Positions 15,954 through 24,282 are shown, counted from the first letter of the stretch. The stretch is 39,247 nt of DNA from Scalindua sp964584595 (GCA_964584595.1 CAZPAM010000017.1:1-39247); one strand, 5' to 3'. Notes: a model not told the origin generated them from the sequence alone. A program made the numbers and translations.

Positions 15954-17273
15954 TTATGTAATATGTCTTATTACCATTCCCGTCATCAGTTTAGGGTAGA
16001 AATATGTTGCCTTGGGAGGCATCTTGTGTCTTTTGGTTGCAATGTCTCTTATCTGGCCTATTTTTGTCGGGTTGAGGAAAAAGGCGATCTGGTACTCTCC
16101 TTCGTTCACTTTTGTAACCGAGTCTGCTACGCCCTGAATGTATTTGACGCTTTCCGATTTTGAAATATTCTTTGCCTGTATGCCAAGTACTCTGTCAAAT
16201 ATAACTCCATGTAAAATTCCGGTATCAATATACTTCCATTCGGAATATTCGTCCGTTAAGATCGGATCGAGGAGACTTTCGTCACGCAGCGTCAGTATAT
16301 AGAACTTTTTATCACTTCCACCCATGTACATGGCAAGTTTATGTTTGTGGGCATCCTTGCCAAGTTCCTGCATCAATGTTCCGGTACTGCAGTCATTTCC
16401 CATGTCACTGATGTCGAAAATCTCGTTCAGGGAGTCCTTTATTTTCTCCGGATCAAGGTCTTTTATATTCCTTGCCAATCTATGCGTTGGCAGAATTTGC
16501 AGTCCGGGGTCTTCCATAGAAACGCACATCAACATTACGTAGTCAGCTGGAATGTTGTCATCACCTTTCGATGCCCCTTCGTTGTCCCTGGCCTGATCTC
16601 TGTAAAACAGGGCTGTTTCATAGCGATGATGTCCGTCTGCAATAAACAATGCCCTGTCCTTCATCTGCAAAATTAACTCTTCAATAACCGCTTTATCTTT
16701 TACAACCCAGAGCAGATTCTTGACACCATAAATGTCTGTAAAATCGATATCCGGGTCTCCCCCGGACACTTTATGTACAAGGTTTGATACTTTACTATCT
16801 TCGTCTTCGAAAAATGTGAATACCTGGCTCAGGTTTGAGTTACAGGCTTTCATCAAATTCATCCTGTCCTCTTTTGGTTTTGCAAGGGTATGTTCGTGCG
16901 GATATATTTGCCCGGTCTGAAAATCCTCCAGTTTTACAAGAGAAATAAACCCTCTCCGTACGTATTTCTTGCCTGACAATGTAAACTCTTGAGCATAAAT
17001 ATATATGGCAGGTTCAGCCTCCTCTTTCAGAATTTCTTCCTTTCTCCACGTATCGAAGAATTCTGCGGATCTTGTATATTTGTTATTTGATTGATCATCA
17101 CCGGGAAGTTCTTTACTCAGGATTAGCCTGATTATGTTCTCCGGGTGGAGTTGATAATAAGCATCTCTTTCCTTTTCAGATATGACGTCATAAGGAGGTG
17201 TTATTACTTTTGAAATGTCTTTTATTTTTTCAGGATTATATCTTAATCCTTTGAAAGGTAGTATTTCTGCCAT
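15954..17273 (-). CDS. DUF1015 family protein
   Basis: 439 residues, a typical length. The start AEILPFKGLRYNPEKI and the following VITPPYDVIS are diagnostic for DUF1015, as is the motif ADGHHRYETAL near residues 212-221. The GHHRY segment resembles the catalytic box of ParB/sulfiredoxin-fold nucleotide hydrolases and of free serine kinases. In other genomes members of this family sit near serine or phosphoserine genes (recollection), so a role in amino-acid phosphate metabolism is possible but unproven. No signal peptide. It lies immediately upstream of the riboswitch transcript but is separated from it by its own stop and the new promoter. Confidence 0.85.
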   Translation of the reverse strand: MAEILPFKGLRYNPEKIKDISKVITPPYDVISEKERDAYYQLHPENIIRLILSKELPGDDQSNNKYTRSAEFFDTWRKEEILKEEAEPAIYIYAQEFTLSGKKYVRRGFISLVKLEDFQTGQIYPHEHTLAKPKEDRMNLMKACNSNLSQVFTFFEDEDSKVSNLVHKVSGGDPDIDFTDIYGVKNLLWVVKDKAVIEELILQMKDRALFIADGHHRYETALFYRDQARDNEGASKGDDNIPADYVMLMCVSMEDPGLQILPTHRLARNIKDLDPEKIKDSLNEIFDISDMGNDCSTGTLMQELGKDAHKHKLAMYMGGSDKKFYILTLRDESLLDPILTDEYSEWKYIDTGILHGVIFDRVLGIQAKNISKSESVKYIQGVADSVTKVNEGEYQIAFFLNPTKIGQIRDIATKRHKMPPKATYFYPKLMTGMVIRHIT

Positions 17274-17373
17274 TTTTATCCTTAAAAAGTGTTAATAAAA
17301 TTAAGTTGGAGTAGTGAAATCAGATTTTAACACATAAATAAGTCTTTGTGAATGGCAAAAAAAGATTTGGTTT

Positions 17374-17970
17374 TTATCCCTGCAAATCCTGAGGTATCAG
17401 CGAGAACATGACAGAGTCGTAAATCTTGTCGCGCACAACATGGCGGTTTCTGTGAACCCCTTCCCTGACGGCACCGACTTTCTCGGCAACACGCTGGCTG
17501 GCCCTGTTCTGCTCTGCAACGACGATCTCAAGGCGCGTGAAACCCAATTCCCTGAATCCAAGCCTGCTGATGAGCCTGACCGTGGCAGTCGCTATTCCTT
17601 TCCCTGTCTGACTTGACCGAACCCAATACCCGAGGTTGGCGAAGTTGTGCTTCCGGTTGATTTGATCGATAGCACAGCCGCCAAGAAAAGTACTATCTTT
17701 CGTATCTAATATAACGAAGTCATATTCGATACCTTCCGACCACATTTGGGATCTGGAACTGAGCCATGACGTGCAGTCCGACATCGAGTAGTCAGGATGA
17801 CACCACGGTGCCCACTTTAACATCTCATGCATTGTCTCCTGCACGCCTTCACAGATTACGGCAGCGTCTTCCATCCGGCAGGGCCGTATGATAATATTTC
17901 CATCAGTAAGTTCTATATTAGTTTCCAACATTCGCCTGGCCATTGATATATTAATATTAACCAGCATCAT
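17374..17970 (-). CDS. GNAT N-acetyltransferase, RimJ/RimL type
   Basis: 198 residues. The N-terminal IELTDGNIIIRPCRMEDA, central GYWVRSSQTGKGIATATVRLI with the acyl-CoA loop TGKGIA, and RLEIVVAEQNRASQRVAEKVGAVREG are characteristic of the RimJ/RimL (Acetyltransf_3) branch, whose members acetylate N-terminal or small-molecule amines. The substrate cannot be told. The start is uncertain: ATG codons at residues 1, 2, 10 and 14 are all possible, no good SD fits the first, and AGGCG precedes the ATG of MLETNIEL, so the true protein may begin there. It stands alone between DUF1015 and the repeat-rich gap; base composition is somewhat more GC-rich than its neighbours. Confidence 0.88.
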   Translation of the reverse strand: MMLVNINISMARRMLETNIELTDGNIIIRPCRMEDAAVICEGVQETMHEMLKWAPWCHPDYSMSDCTSWLSSRSQMWSEGIEYDFVILDTKDSTFLGGCAIDQINRKHNFANLGYWVRSSQTGKGIATATVRLISRLGFRELGFTRLEIVVAEQNRASQRVAEKVGAVREGVHRNRHVVRDKIYDSVMFSLIPQDLQG

Positions 17971-18049
17971 AAACAGTTAATTTAATTAAGTCAATACGCA
18001 GGCAAACAGGGTAGTGTGTATTAAAACCGGTGAACAGGTTGAGGGAGCG

Positions 18050-18107
18050 TAGTCAGTAGTCAGTTGATTCATGAAGCAAGAAGCAAGAGGTAAGAAGCAA
18101 GAACCCC
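18050..18107 (+). repeat. Heptamer repeats: TAGTCAG and GAAGCAA arrays
   Basis: TAGTCAG (18050), TAGTCAG (18057) and TTGATTC (18064) are followed after two bases by GAAGCAA (18073), GAAGCAA (18080), GAGGTAA (18087), GAAGCAA (18094) and GAACCCC (18101). Both arrays have a 7-bp period with differing words. A TTTGCGTC/TTTGCGGT duplication (8-bp period) follows at 18140-18156, just before the stop of the next gene. Confidence 0.8.
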
Positions 18108-18162
18108 GTTTTTCGCTTTTAACCTATACTTTGTCTTTCTTTGCGTCTTTGCGGTGAACAGT

Positions 18163-19053
18163 CTACGAGGATGTTTTGGGACGGTTTATATATCTTGCAG
18201 ATGCAACCTTGTCTTGTGATGCCACTTTTGCTTTTGCTGTTAATCTTTCAACAATAGGCTTTGTAAGATCTTTTTTTACACCGATGTCTCCCGGATGTTC
18301 ATGTACGAAATTCAGGTAGGTTAGTAAGTATGCAGCCTTAGTATCTATTGGCTGTACAATAGTCGGAGTTGTCTGCTCAGGAGCTTCGAAGAACTTAAAC
18401 CTGCCTTTTCTCTCTCCGTTTTCATCGGTATATAGTTCAACAATTGAATAACTGCCTTTAACGATCTTGGATAAAACCTCATTAAATAAGCCTACAATCA
18501 TCTCTTTTTCTTTTTGTGTGCCCAGGTGTTCATAACCTTTTTTGTAATTGCCTTGCTTATCCAATGCATCCGCAATCCTGAACCATCCGCGGAATTTGAT
18601 TGTTTTGAAAAATTTCTTTATCTTTCCACCATATATTATAGGTTCTGCTATTTCGTGCTTCACAAGAAAGTATAACATGGGGACTTTTGCCGAATAGCTG
18701 AATAATTTAATATCCGTATTGCATAATAAATATTTTATAAACTCATTATTATGAATAGTATCTGCATTAACCTCATGCCCAAGCTGACTCCACTGTTCAA
18801 TACTATCTGATAATTGGTTTTCAGGGATTTCCAACATCTTTACTGTTGTGAATCCATTTCCCATTTCGTTTATGTGTTCTGAGACTATACTTCCTGCTTC
18901 TGTTTTTTCGCTCTTGATCTTCTGTAAGGCTGTTTGATTTTTGGCGGATATTGCAGGAGTCTCGGCATATGCCTGTTCAGGGCCTGCCGGATTGAATATA
19001 AAGGCAAGTGCAAAAAAGCTGATATAGAGTATGAGTTTTGTTCTTTTCATCAT
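18163..19053 (-). CDS. Secreted protein of unknown function
   Basis: 296 residues. A clear Sec signal peptide (KRTK, then a hydrophobic core, then a cleavage site near AYAETPA, about residue 31) sends it to the periplasm or outside. The mature part is mixed alpha/beta, basic near the middle (GGKIKKFFKTIKFRG), with no motif that I recognise. It starts with ATG codons at 19053 and 19050. The region before it contains a long imperfect inverted repeat (19055-19104) that begins 2 bp from the start and could be an operator or a translation-blocking hairpin. The stop lies right beside the repeat-rich spacer at 18.05-18.16 kb. Confidence 0.75.
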   Translation of the reverse strand: MMKRTKLILYISFFALAFIFNPAGPEQAYAETPAISAKNQTALQKIKSEKTEAGSIVSEHINEMGNGFTTVKMLEIPENQLSDSIEQWSQLGHEVNADTIHNNEFIKYLLCNTDIKLFSYSAKVPMLYFLVKHEIAEPIIYGGKIKKFFKTIKFRGWFRIADALDKQGNYKKGYEHLGTQKEKEMIVGLFNEVLSKIVKGSYSIVELYTDENGERKGRFKFFEAPEQTTPTIVQPIDTKAAYLLTYLNFVHEHPGDIGVKKDLTKPIVERLTAKAKVASQDKVASARYINRPKTSS

Positions 19054-19054
19054 T

Positions 19055-19104
19055 AGTACCGGTATATGTATAGATAGAGCCTACGTTCATACATTATCGG
19101 TACT
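19055..19104. promoter_or_regulatory. Imperfect inverted repeat at the start of the secreted-protein gene
   Basis: AGTACCGGTATATGTA (19055-19070) and TACATTATCGGTACT (19090-19104) are reverse complements apart from one bulge and one mismatch, with a 19-nt loop. On the minus strand this hairpin ends next to the ATG of the gene at 18163-19053. A second, A/T-rich palindrome around AATACTTTAGTATT lies at 19112-19125. Confidence 0.55.
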
Positions 19105-19179
19105 AAAAAAGAATACTTTAGTATTTTTTCCCCAATAAACTAAAAAATTACGTAAAAACCTCAAAATAATTGATTTTAA

Positions 19180-19208
19180 TTTACAATCTTTTTCTACTGT
19201 GTTATAAA
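19180..19208 (+). promoter_or_regulatory. σ70-type promoter for the GlpX-TPR gene
   Basis: TTTACA (19180-19185), a 17-bp spacer and TATAAA (19203-19208), about 75 bp ahead of the ATG at 19282. Five of six bases match the consensus in each box. Confidence 0.6.
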
Positions 19209-19281
19209 TGACGATTACGCTGTACTTTATATGTTAGTACATGAAATAACGAGAGTTATTACTTTTTAAAGAATTTCAAAA

Positions 19282-21891
19282 ATGAGTGAAATTACATTCA
19301 TAGAGGACAATACTTTTGACTCAAAAAGGATAGATGACCCTTATATTCTGGAGGCCTATATTCCTGAGGAATTCAACCTGGAGGTCTCTAAAAAGAAGGG
19401 CCTTCAGTTGACAAATAGAAATGAATTAAGACATGCCGTTGGGATTGTCGCCGCAAGGACTCTAAGGTATTTCAGCACTAATGGTGAGGGATTTAATGTG
19501 TTTCGCACAAGGGGTATGGCGGTCTGGTGGCTCAGGCATGTTTATAACAGCTTTAACTGGTGGCAGGCTTATGTTGTAAATGCAGAGGGAGAACGGAAAG
19601 AAATGCCGATGCTGTATATAGGTGAACAATTCGGTTCTGCCGCAACAGTGCGTAAAGATAACGAAGCAGACATTGTGCTTAGTGCCTTCGAGAATGACCG
19701 CAGCATAGTAGATCAGAAGTCTGAGGGAGGGGCAATTTTTGCAGTTGGTTATAGTGAAAGAAAAGGCCTGTTTAATTCTCCTGATATGTATGGAGTGAAA
19801 ACGATAGTTGGCGACAAATACAAAAGTGCCGGCGTCAGCATAACCTGTGGTATTACGAAAAATCTGAAGCTGATGGCAGGAAAGGTGCTCAAAGACAATA
19901 ACAAAGAGACAACCGAACAGAATATGAAGGTTGTTGTCCTGGACAGGCTGCGGCATAAGAAACTCATAGAAACAATTAATAAACTTGGAGCAGAAGTAGT
20001 CCTTGTCAAAGAAGATGACCTTACCCCCACTTTCGCAGTATCGAGGGGAGAAGTTGATTTGATCATAGGAGTTGGAGGTATCCCTGAAGCTGTCTTGAGC
20101 GGCATAATAGTAAAGCAGCTTGGCGGAGAAATGACATTGAGGATATTACCGTTTGATGTTGCGCAGGAGGAGGTGCTGTTGGGCAAGCTGAAGAACTGGG
20201 ATTTTTTCAAAAAGAGTGAAATTGATATTATGAGGAATTTTAAGATCGTACCGCCCGGCACAGAAAAAAAGGGAGAAATACCGTGGAACAGGATATTGAC
20301 TATAGAAGATATAGTTAGTGGAAAGGATATAGTTTTTACTGCAAGTGTTATTAAGAAGACACCATGGATAAGGCTTCCTGGTGGAGAAGACGTTCCCGGT
20401 GTAGATATTAATCCTGAATCCGGAGATATAATGGTACACGTAGTTCGTGTTGCAAACAAGAAAGTTGAAGTTGCTCCTGTTATTTATAAGACCACTATTG
20501 AGAAATACTTTAAGCAATATACGGATAAACAAGATAAAGATAGTGAGACGAGTGTAGATATACTTTTTCAATTAGGGGACGCGTACTCAGAATTTGGTTT
20601 GTTTGAACAGGCAAGAGATTGCATACAAAAGGCAAAAATATGCAACGGTATCAGCGAAGATTTGATACAGAAATGTAATTGCGTGTATGAATATATTGCA
20701 GGCCTGGATTTCCTTACAAGAAAATCCTTACAGACTCCAAAAGAGATAGTAGAACATTTTGAGAAGTCTGCACATTTAGACAAGTATGGTCTCAGGCCGA
20801 AGAGAATGTTTAAAAGGTTCTATGAATATCTCGGGGATAGGGATAGCCATAATCGGCAATATGAGGAAGCTGTTGAACACTACAAAAAGGCTTTAGAATA
20901 CAGTCCGCATGAACTCAAACTGCATCGCAAGCTGAATTCTATCCAGATGAGAGATATAATAGATGAATATTTTAACAGGATTGACCAAAAACATCACGAG
21001 TGCAGTGACAAAGATTCAAAGGATATGGGAAAGTGCAAGCTTGGAATAGCTCTGGAAGTTTTTTATGACAGCAAAAAACAATTAAATATATCCTGCAGAA
21101 ATCCATGGCTTATTTTCTTCAGAAGAACGGTCTTACATGGAGAAACACCTTCTTACAAACTGGCGGTTTTAGTTAAATTACTGATATTATACAAGAAACT
21201 GGTTCAGGCTGGTGATGATGACCTCAAATTATTCTTGAATACAGAGTTTGGGATCAGTGAAGAAGAAATAGATATTATTATAGATTACAGGAAAAAGAGT
21301 AAAAAGTTCCATTCTGTTAGTGACCTCTATCTGGTTAAAGGGTTGAGCCCGGAGGGTATTTCAAAATTACTCTTCCCATATGTAAGGATAGAGAGCCAGA
21401 ATGAACTGGAAGATTCTGAGATTCCTCTGAGTATCAGTCTTGTTGATGCGGTGGAAAGAAGGAACAAGAACATATTGGAGGAACTTAAAGAAGGGTTCAA
21501 GGAAGAGGCGCAGGAACATACGTATGCAGTGGCCGAAGCATATCATTATGTAGGCATGGCGCTTTATGATGTGGGAGATGATGAAGGGACGAAAATTAAT
21601 TATAAGCTGGCAGAAACAAAATTTAATGAAATAATAGAGAAGTTTACGGGGATAACACCCTTTAATGCACAATATCGAATCGGAAACCTTTACGAAGAAC
21701 TGGCATTGTTATTTGAAAGTGAACAGGCGGACTACTATAAAAAGGCAATAGAAACTTATGCCTACATTATAGATGAACAGAAATCAAACAAACTGTTTGG
21801 TTCTATACGTGGTTTGATGGGAATCAGAATATGGCAGGCTAAAGAGAGAGTAAGTTGTATGGAAAAAGAGTTACAATTGCCGGATTCATAA
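19282..21891 (+). CDS. GlpX-like (class II FBPase) pseudoenzyme fused to TPR and helix-hairpin-helix domains
   Basis: 869 residues. Residues about 40-400 follow class II fructose-1,6-bisphosphatase (GlpX) along its length: AEGERKEMPMLYIGEQFG (101-118), VVLDRLRHKKLIETI (218-232), DLIIGVGGIPEAVLSG (259-274), GGEMTLRILP (281-290) and KDIVFTAS (348-355). The metal and catalytic motif DPLDGT of GlpX is replaced by SAFEND (134-139), so phosphatase activity is probably lost, while the sugar-phosphate-binding C-terminal half persists. Residues 420-550 contain TPR units (VEHYKKALEYSPHE). Residues 655-702 look like a ComEA/GspK-type helix-hairpin-helix (KFHSVSDLYLVKGLSPEGISK). A second TPR-like region spans 750-830. 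Cytosolic; perhaps a sugar-phosphate-sensing scaffold, which is inference. It has its own promoter. Confidence 0.8.
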   Translation: MSEITFIEDNTFDSKRIDDPYILEAYIPEEFNLEVSKKKGLQLTNRNELRHAVGIVAARTLRYFSTNGEGFNVFRTRGMAVWWLRHVYNSFNWWQAYVVNAEGERKEMPMLYIGEQFGSAATVRKDNEADIVLSAFENDRSIVDQKSEGGAIFAVGYSERKGLFNSPDMYGVKTIVGDKYKSAGVSITCGITKNLKLMAGKVLKDNNKETTEQNMKVVVLDRLRHKKLIETINKLGAEVVLVKEDDLTPTFAVSRGEVDLIIGVGGIPEAVLSGIIVKQLGGEMTLRILPFDVAQEEVLLGKLKNWDFFKKSEIDIMRNFKIVPPGTEKKGEIPWNRILTIEDIVSGKDIVFTASVIKKTPWIRLPGGEDVPGVDINPESGDIMVHVVRVANKKVEVAPVIYKTTIEKYFKQYTDKQDKDSETSVDILFQLGDAYSEFGLFEQARDCIQKAKICNGISEDLIQKCNCVYEYIAGLDFLTRKSLQTPKEIVEHFEKSAHLDKYGLRPKRMFKRFYEYLGDRDSHNRQYEEAVEHYKKALEYSPHELKLHRKLNSIQMRDIIDEYFNRIDQKHHECSDKDSKDMGKCKLGIALEVFYDSKKQLNISCRNPWLIFFRRTVLHGETPSYKLAVLVKLLILYKKLVQAGDDDLKLFLNTEFGISEEEIDIIIDYRKKSKKFHSVSDLYLVKGLSPEGISKLLFPYVRIESQNELEDSEIPLSISLVDAVERRNKNILEELKEGFKEEAQEHTYAVAEAYHYVGMALYDVGDDEGTKINYKLAETKFNEIIEKFTGITPFNAQYRIGNLYEELALLFESEQADYYKKAIETYAYIIDEQKSNKLFGSIRGLMGIRIWQAKERVSCMEKELQLPDS

Positions 21892-21896
21892 AATGC

Positions 21897-21931
21897 CAAT
21901 CTTCAATCATAAATCCTCAAAATATAATCCT
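21897..21931 (+). repeat. Heptamer repeat, CAATCTT type
   Basis: Five 7-bp units directly after the stop of the GlpX-TPR gene: CAATCTT (21897), CAATCAT (21904), AAATCCT (21911), CAAAATA (21918), TAATCCT (21925). The word family is the same as in the arrays at 24248, 24677 and 29365. Confidence 0.7.
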
Positions 21932-22505
21932 TGTAAATCTAAAGGGTTTTAAGTAGTTTTGATATATTGAGAACACGATTTTCAATTATCAGAATGTTGG
22001 AGTTTTTTTCAGGAAAGGGGACGACATGAAAATATTACTAACATTTGTTTTTGTTGCTGCCATTGCGGCTCTAGGCGTCATGAATGGGAATGTTCTGGCC
22101 GAGCATCCCACAGAACATCCCAAAGGAGAACATCCCAAAGGAGAAGATCCAAAATCGGAGCATCCAAAGGCTGATGCTTCTAAAGAAGAGCCTCCTAAGT
22201 CAGAATCCAAGAAAGAAGAACCCAGGAAAAAGCCTTTTAAGTCAGGGAACCCGAGATCAGAGCATCCCAAGAGGCATCCTAAGTAAAGCCTGATTATTTA
22301 AATACTGCGAATGAGTAAATTAATTCTTGTAAATCAAAAGACTTTTTAGTAGCTTTGATATATTGTGAACGCGGTTTTCAATTATCAGAAAATTGAATCT
22401 TTTTAAGAAAGGGGACGATATGAAAATATTACTAACATTTGTTTTTGTTGCTGTCATTGCGACTCTAGGCGTCATGAATGGAAATGTTCTGGGCGAACAT
22501 CCAAA
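21931..22505 (+). repeat. Tandem duplication of promoter region plus gene start
   Basis: The stretch 21931-22110 recurs at 22327-22505 with high identity. It covers an upstream block (TTGTAAATC, TTTGATATATTG, TTTTCAATTATCAGAA), the AAGGGGACGA ribosome-binding site and the first 28 or so codons. The offset is about 395 bp, so a single tandem duplication made both EHPK-repeat genes; the coding parts after the signal peptide have since diverged by repeat number. Confidence 0.85.
22026..22286 (+). CDS. Secreted EHPK-repeat protein, copy 1
   Basis: 86 residues. A signal peptide (MKILLTFVFVAAIAALG..., predicted cut after NVLA) is followed by a low-complexity mature part of about 61 residues made of EHPK-type units: EHPT, EHPK, EHPKGEDPK, SEHPK, then a Lys/Glu/Pro-rich degenerate stretch, and finally SEHPKRHPK. 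It is rich in His, Glu, Lys and Pro, lacks Cys and aromatic residues, and is expected to be disordered. His and Glu every five residues could bind metal ions or act as a polyampholyte; this is inference, and no family is recognised. A strong AAAGGGG precedes the ATG. Confidence 0.75.
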   Translation: MKILLTFVFVAAIAALGVMNGNVLAEHPTEHPKGEHPKGEDPKSEHPKADASKEEPPKSESKKEEPRKKPFKSGNPRSEHPKRHPK

Positions 22506-22674
22506 ATCAGAACATCCAAGAGCAGAGCATCCTAAGTCAGAACACCCAAAAGCAGAGCATCCTAAGTCAGAGCACCCAAAAGCAGAGCATCCCAGGTCGG
22601 AACACCCAAAAGCAGAGCATCCTAAGAAGTCAGGGAGCTCGAGATCAGAACATCCTCACAGACATCCTAAGTAA
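22420..22674 (+). CDS. Secreted EHPK-repeat protein, copy 2
   Basis: 84 residues from the ATG at 22420, the position homologous to copy 1; an upstream in-frame ATG at 22393 would spoil the signal peptide and lacks an SD. After the signal peptide come nine consecutive pentapeptides alternating SEHPK/R and AEHPK/R, then KSGSSR, SEHPH and RHPK. At DNA level this is a 30-bp repeat of two 15-bp units, much more regular than in copy 1, so it has recently expanded or been homogenised. The pattern suggests selection for an evenly spaced His-Pro array. No known domain. Its upstream block is shared with copy 1, so the two are likely co-regulated. Confidence 0.75.
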   Translation: MKILLTFVFVAVIATLGVMNGNVLGEHPKSEHPRAEHPKSEHPKAEHPKSEHPKAEHPRSEHPKAEHPKKSGSSRSEHPHRHPK

Positions 22675-22690
22675 AAGTAAAGTAATTTCA

Positions 22691-22717
22691 ATGCTTCGAC
22701 TCCGCTCGGCATGACAT
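22691..22717 (+). repeat. Dispersed-repeat-like fragment
   Basis: The sequence around TGCTTCGACTCCGCTCGGCATGACA resembles a short intergenic motif that I recall seeing in many copies in unrelated bacterial genomes. It stands out by GC content from the A/T-rich gap around it. No second copy exists in this window, so the repeat status rests on recollection. Confidence 0.35.
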
Positions 22718-22801
22718 CATACCGGGTTGAGTCGTGGAATTAAAACTACCAAAGGCTTAACTTAAACCATTATTATTTAAATAATACGGAGAAGAAGATA
22801 A

Positions 22802-24181
22802 ATGATGAAAAGCTATATTCTTTTTATTCTGTTCCTGGTGTTGGGCGCATTCAGTGTAACCCAAACCGCTTGTGTTACAGTATCCTCCACTACTGTTACC
22901 TCTACTACTGAATCACCTACTATTGTTCCCAATGTAGTCACTGCGGATATCGAGGCCGGAATACAACACTATATTGAGGAGCAAATGCGTTTAGGCGGCG
23001 GTTATTTTACACTTCAATTCGAAGAGAAGGAACTCAAACTTAAACTGGTTCGTGTTCATACCGAATACCTGGCTAACCTGGGCCCGAGTTACCACTTTGC
23101 CTGTGTGGATGTTGCAGATATTGAAGGGGACCTATATGATGTAGATTTCTTTCTCAGGGGTGACCCCGGTTCAATGGAGGTTACTGAAACAACAGTCCAC
23201 AAGATTAACGGCCAGCCTTTTTACGCATGGGAACAGAGAGAAGATGAGACCTGGCATCGGGTTCCGTATGAAGAAGCATCCCCAAACCTTTTAGGGGTAC
23301 TTAACGGTCAGGACGAATTCGATTTCTTATACACTGTTGCATTGCCTGAAATAACGGAATCTGCCCGTATGTGGCTCCCCCTGCCGACTTCGGATGCCTT
23401 TCAAACGGTCGAGATAAGCTCCATGGCGGTTCCCGGAAAAAGGCAGATCCTGAAAGATAAGAAATACGGCAACCGGGTTCTTTTAGTTGACCTTGGCCGG
23501 GAAGACAGCAAAAAGAATATCGAGCTGCTTTTCCATGTCCGAAGAGTTGAAAAGGACGCCTATGTCGAACCTCAGTCAGTTCCGGAGGATTATTTAAAAC
23601 CGAACCGCCTGGTGCCTCTCAATGAAGATTTCAAAACCATTGCTGAGAAAGCTGTTGTAGGGAAGAATGGAGATCTCATGCGTGCCCGAGCCTTATACGA
23701 CTACGTCATCGACAATATGCAATATATCAGAAACGGCGATGGCTGGGGTAATGGCGACGCCGTCTATGCCTGTAACATAAAAACGGGAAACTGTACCGAT
23801 TTCCACTCCTACTTCATTGCACTCGCGAGAAGCATCTCCATCCCTGCACGTTTTTCAATGGGAGCATCGATTCCTTCCTCACGAAATGACGGAGGAATTC
23901 ACGGTTACCATTGCGGCGCAGAGTTTTATGCGGAGGGAAAATGGTGGCCTGTTGACATCAGCGAAGCTGACAAATACTCTAACCTGGCCAGTTACTATTT
24001 TGGCCGGCATCCGGCAAACCGGATTGAATTAAGCCGGGGACGGGATCTTGTCGTCGAGCCGGGCCCGGTAACAGGACCGATCAACTTTCTAGCATACCCG
24101 GTACTTGAGATCGGCGGAAAACCCACAAAGGTTAAAGCTAAGTTTTCATTTAATCGAAAGATCGCCTGCGAAGAATCATGA
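22802..24181 (+). CDS. Exported transglutaminase-like (cysteine protease fold) protein
   Basis: 459 residues. The N-terminal hydrophobic signal ends at TQTAC (C24), a poor lipobox, so either a lipoprotein or a cleaved periplasmic protein; a Thr/Ser-rich tether follows. A beta-rich region (residues 50-260) precedes the transglutaminase-like core, with a plausible triad C331 (KTGNCTDFHSYF), H370 (GIHGYHCGAEFY) and D385 (WWPVDISEAD). In bacteria such domains act as proteases, amidases or cross-linkers of unknown substrates. A 3-base-shifted second ATG (22805) could also start it. The downstream gap is filled by a heptamer array that may have inserted between it and the next gene. Confidence 0.85.
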   Translation: MMKSYILFILFLVLGAFSVTQTACVTVSSTTVTSTTESPTIVPNVVTADIEAGIQHYIEEQMRLGGGYFTLQFEEKELKLKLVRVHTEYLANLGPSYHFACVDVADIEGDLYDVDFFLRGDPGSMEVTETTVHKINGQPFYAWEQREDETWHRVPYEEASPNLLGVLNGQDEFDFLYTVALPEITESARMWLPLPTSDAFQTVEISSMAVPGKRQILKDKKYGNRVLLVDLGREDSKKNIELLFHVRRVEKDAYVEPQSVPEDYLKPNRLVPLNEDFKTIAEKAVVGKNGDLMRARALYDYVIDNMQYIRNGDGWGNGDAVYACNIKTGNCTDFHSYFIALARSISIPARFSMGASIPSSRNDGGIHGYHCGAEFYAEGKWWPVDISEADKYSNLASYYFGRHPANRIELSRGRDLVVEPGPVTGPINFLAYPVLEIGGKPTKVKAKFSFNRKIACEES

Positions 24182-24194
24182 GGAGAAGATTTAC

Positions 24195-24282
24195 GAGTTG
24201 CAGGTTACGTGTTGCAAGTTGCGGGTTTCTTGCCTCTGGCTACTTTTCAATCTACAATCGCCAATCTACAACCTACAATCCT
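24195..24282 (+). repeat. Two abutting heptamer arrays (GTTGC and CAATCTA types)
   Basis: GAGTTGC (24195), AGGTTAC, GTGTTGC, AAGTTGC, GGGTTTC (to 24229) form one array. After 18 bp, CAATCTA (24248), CAATCGC, CAATCTA, CAACCTA and CAATCCT (to 24282) form the next. It lies in the gap between the transglutaminase-like gene and the small exported gene, and keeps one reading frame open through both arrays. Confidence 0.9.

Noticed and set aside
22393..22419. Upstream ATG for EHPK-repeat copy 2
   Set aside because: The duplicated copy 1 starts at the homologous position of 22420, which has the strong AAGGGG site; the extension would break the signal peptide.
22084..22714. Alternative-frame reading frames across the EHPK genes
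   Set aside because: They are by-products of the 15-bp repeats; composition, start sites and signal peptides support only the EHPK frame.
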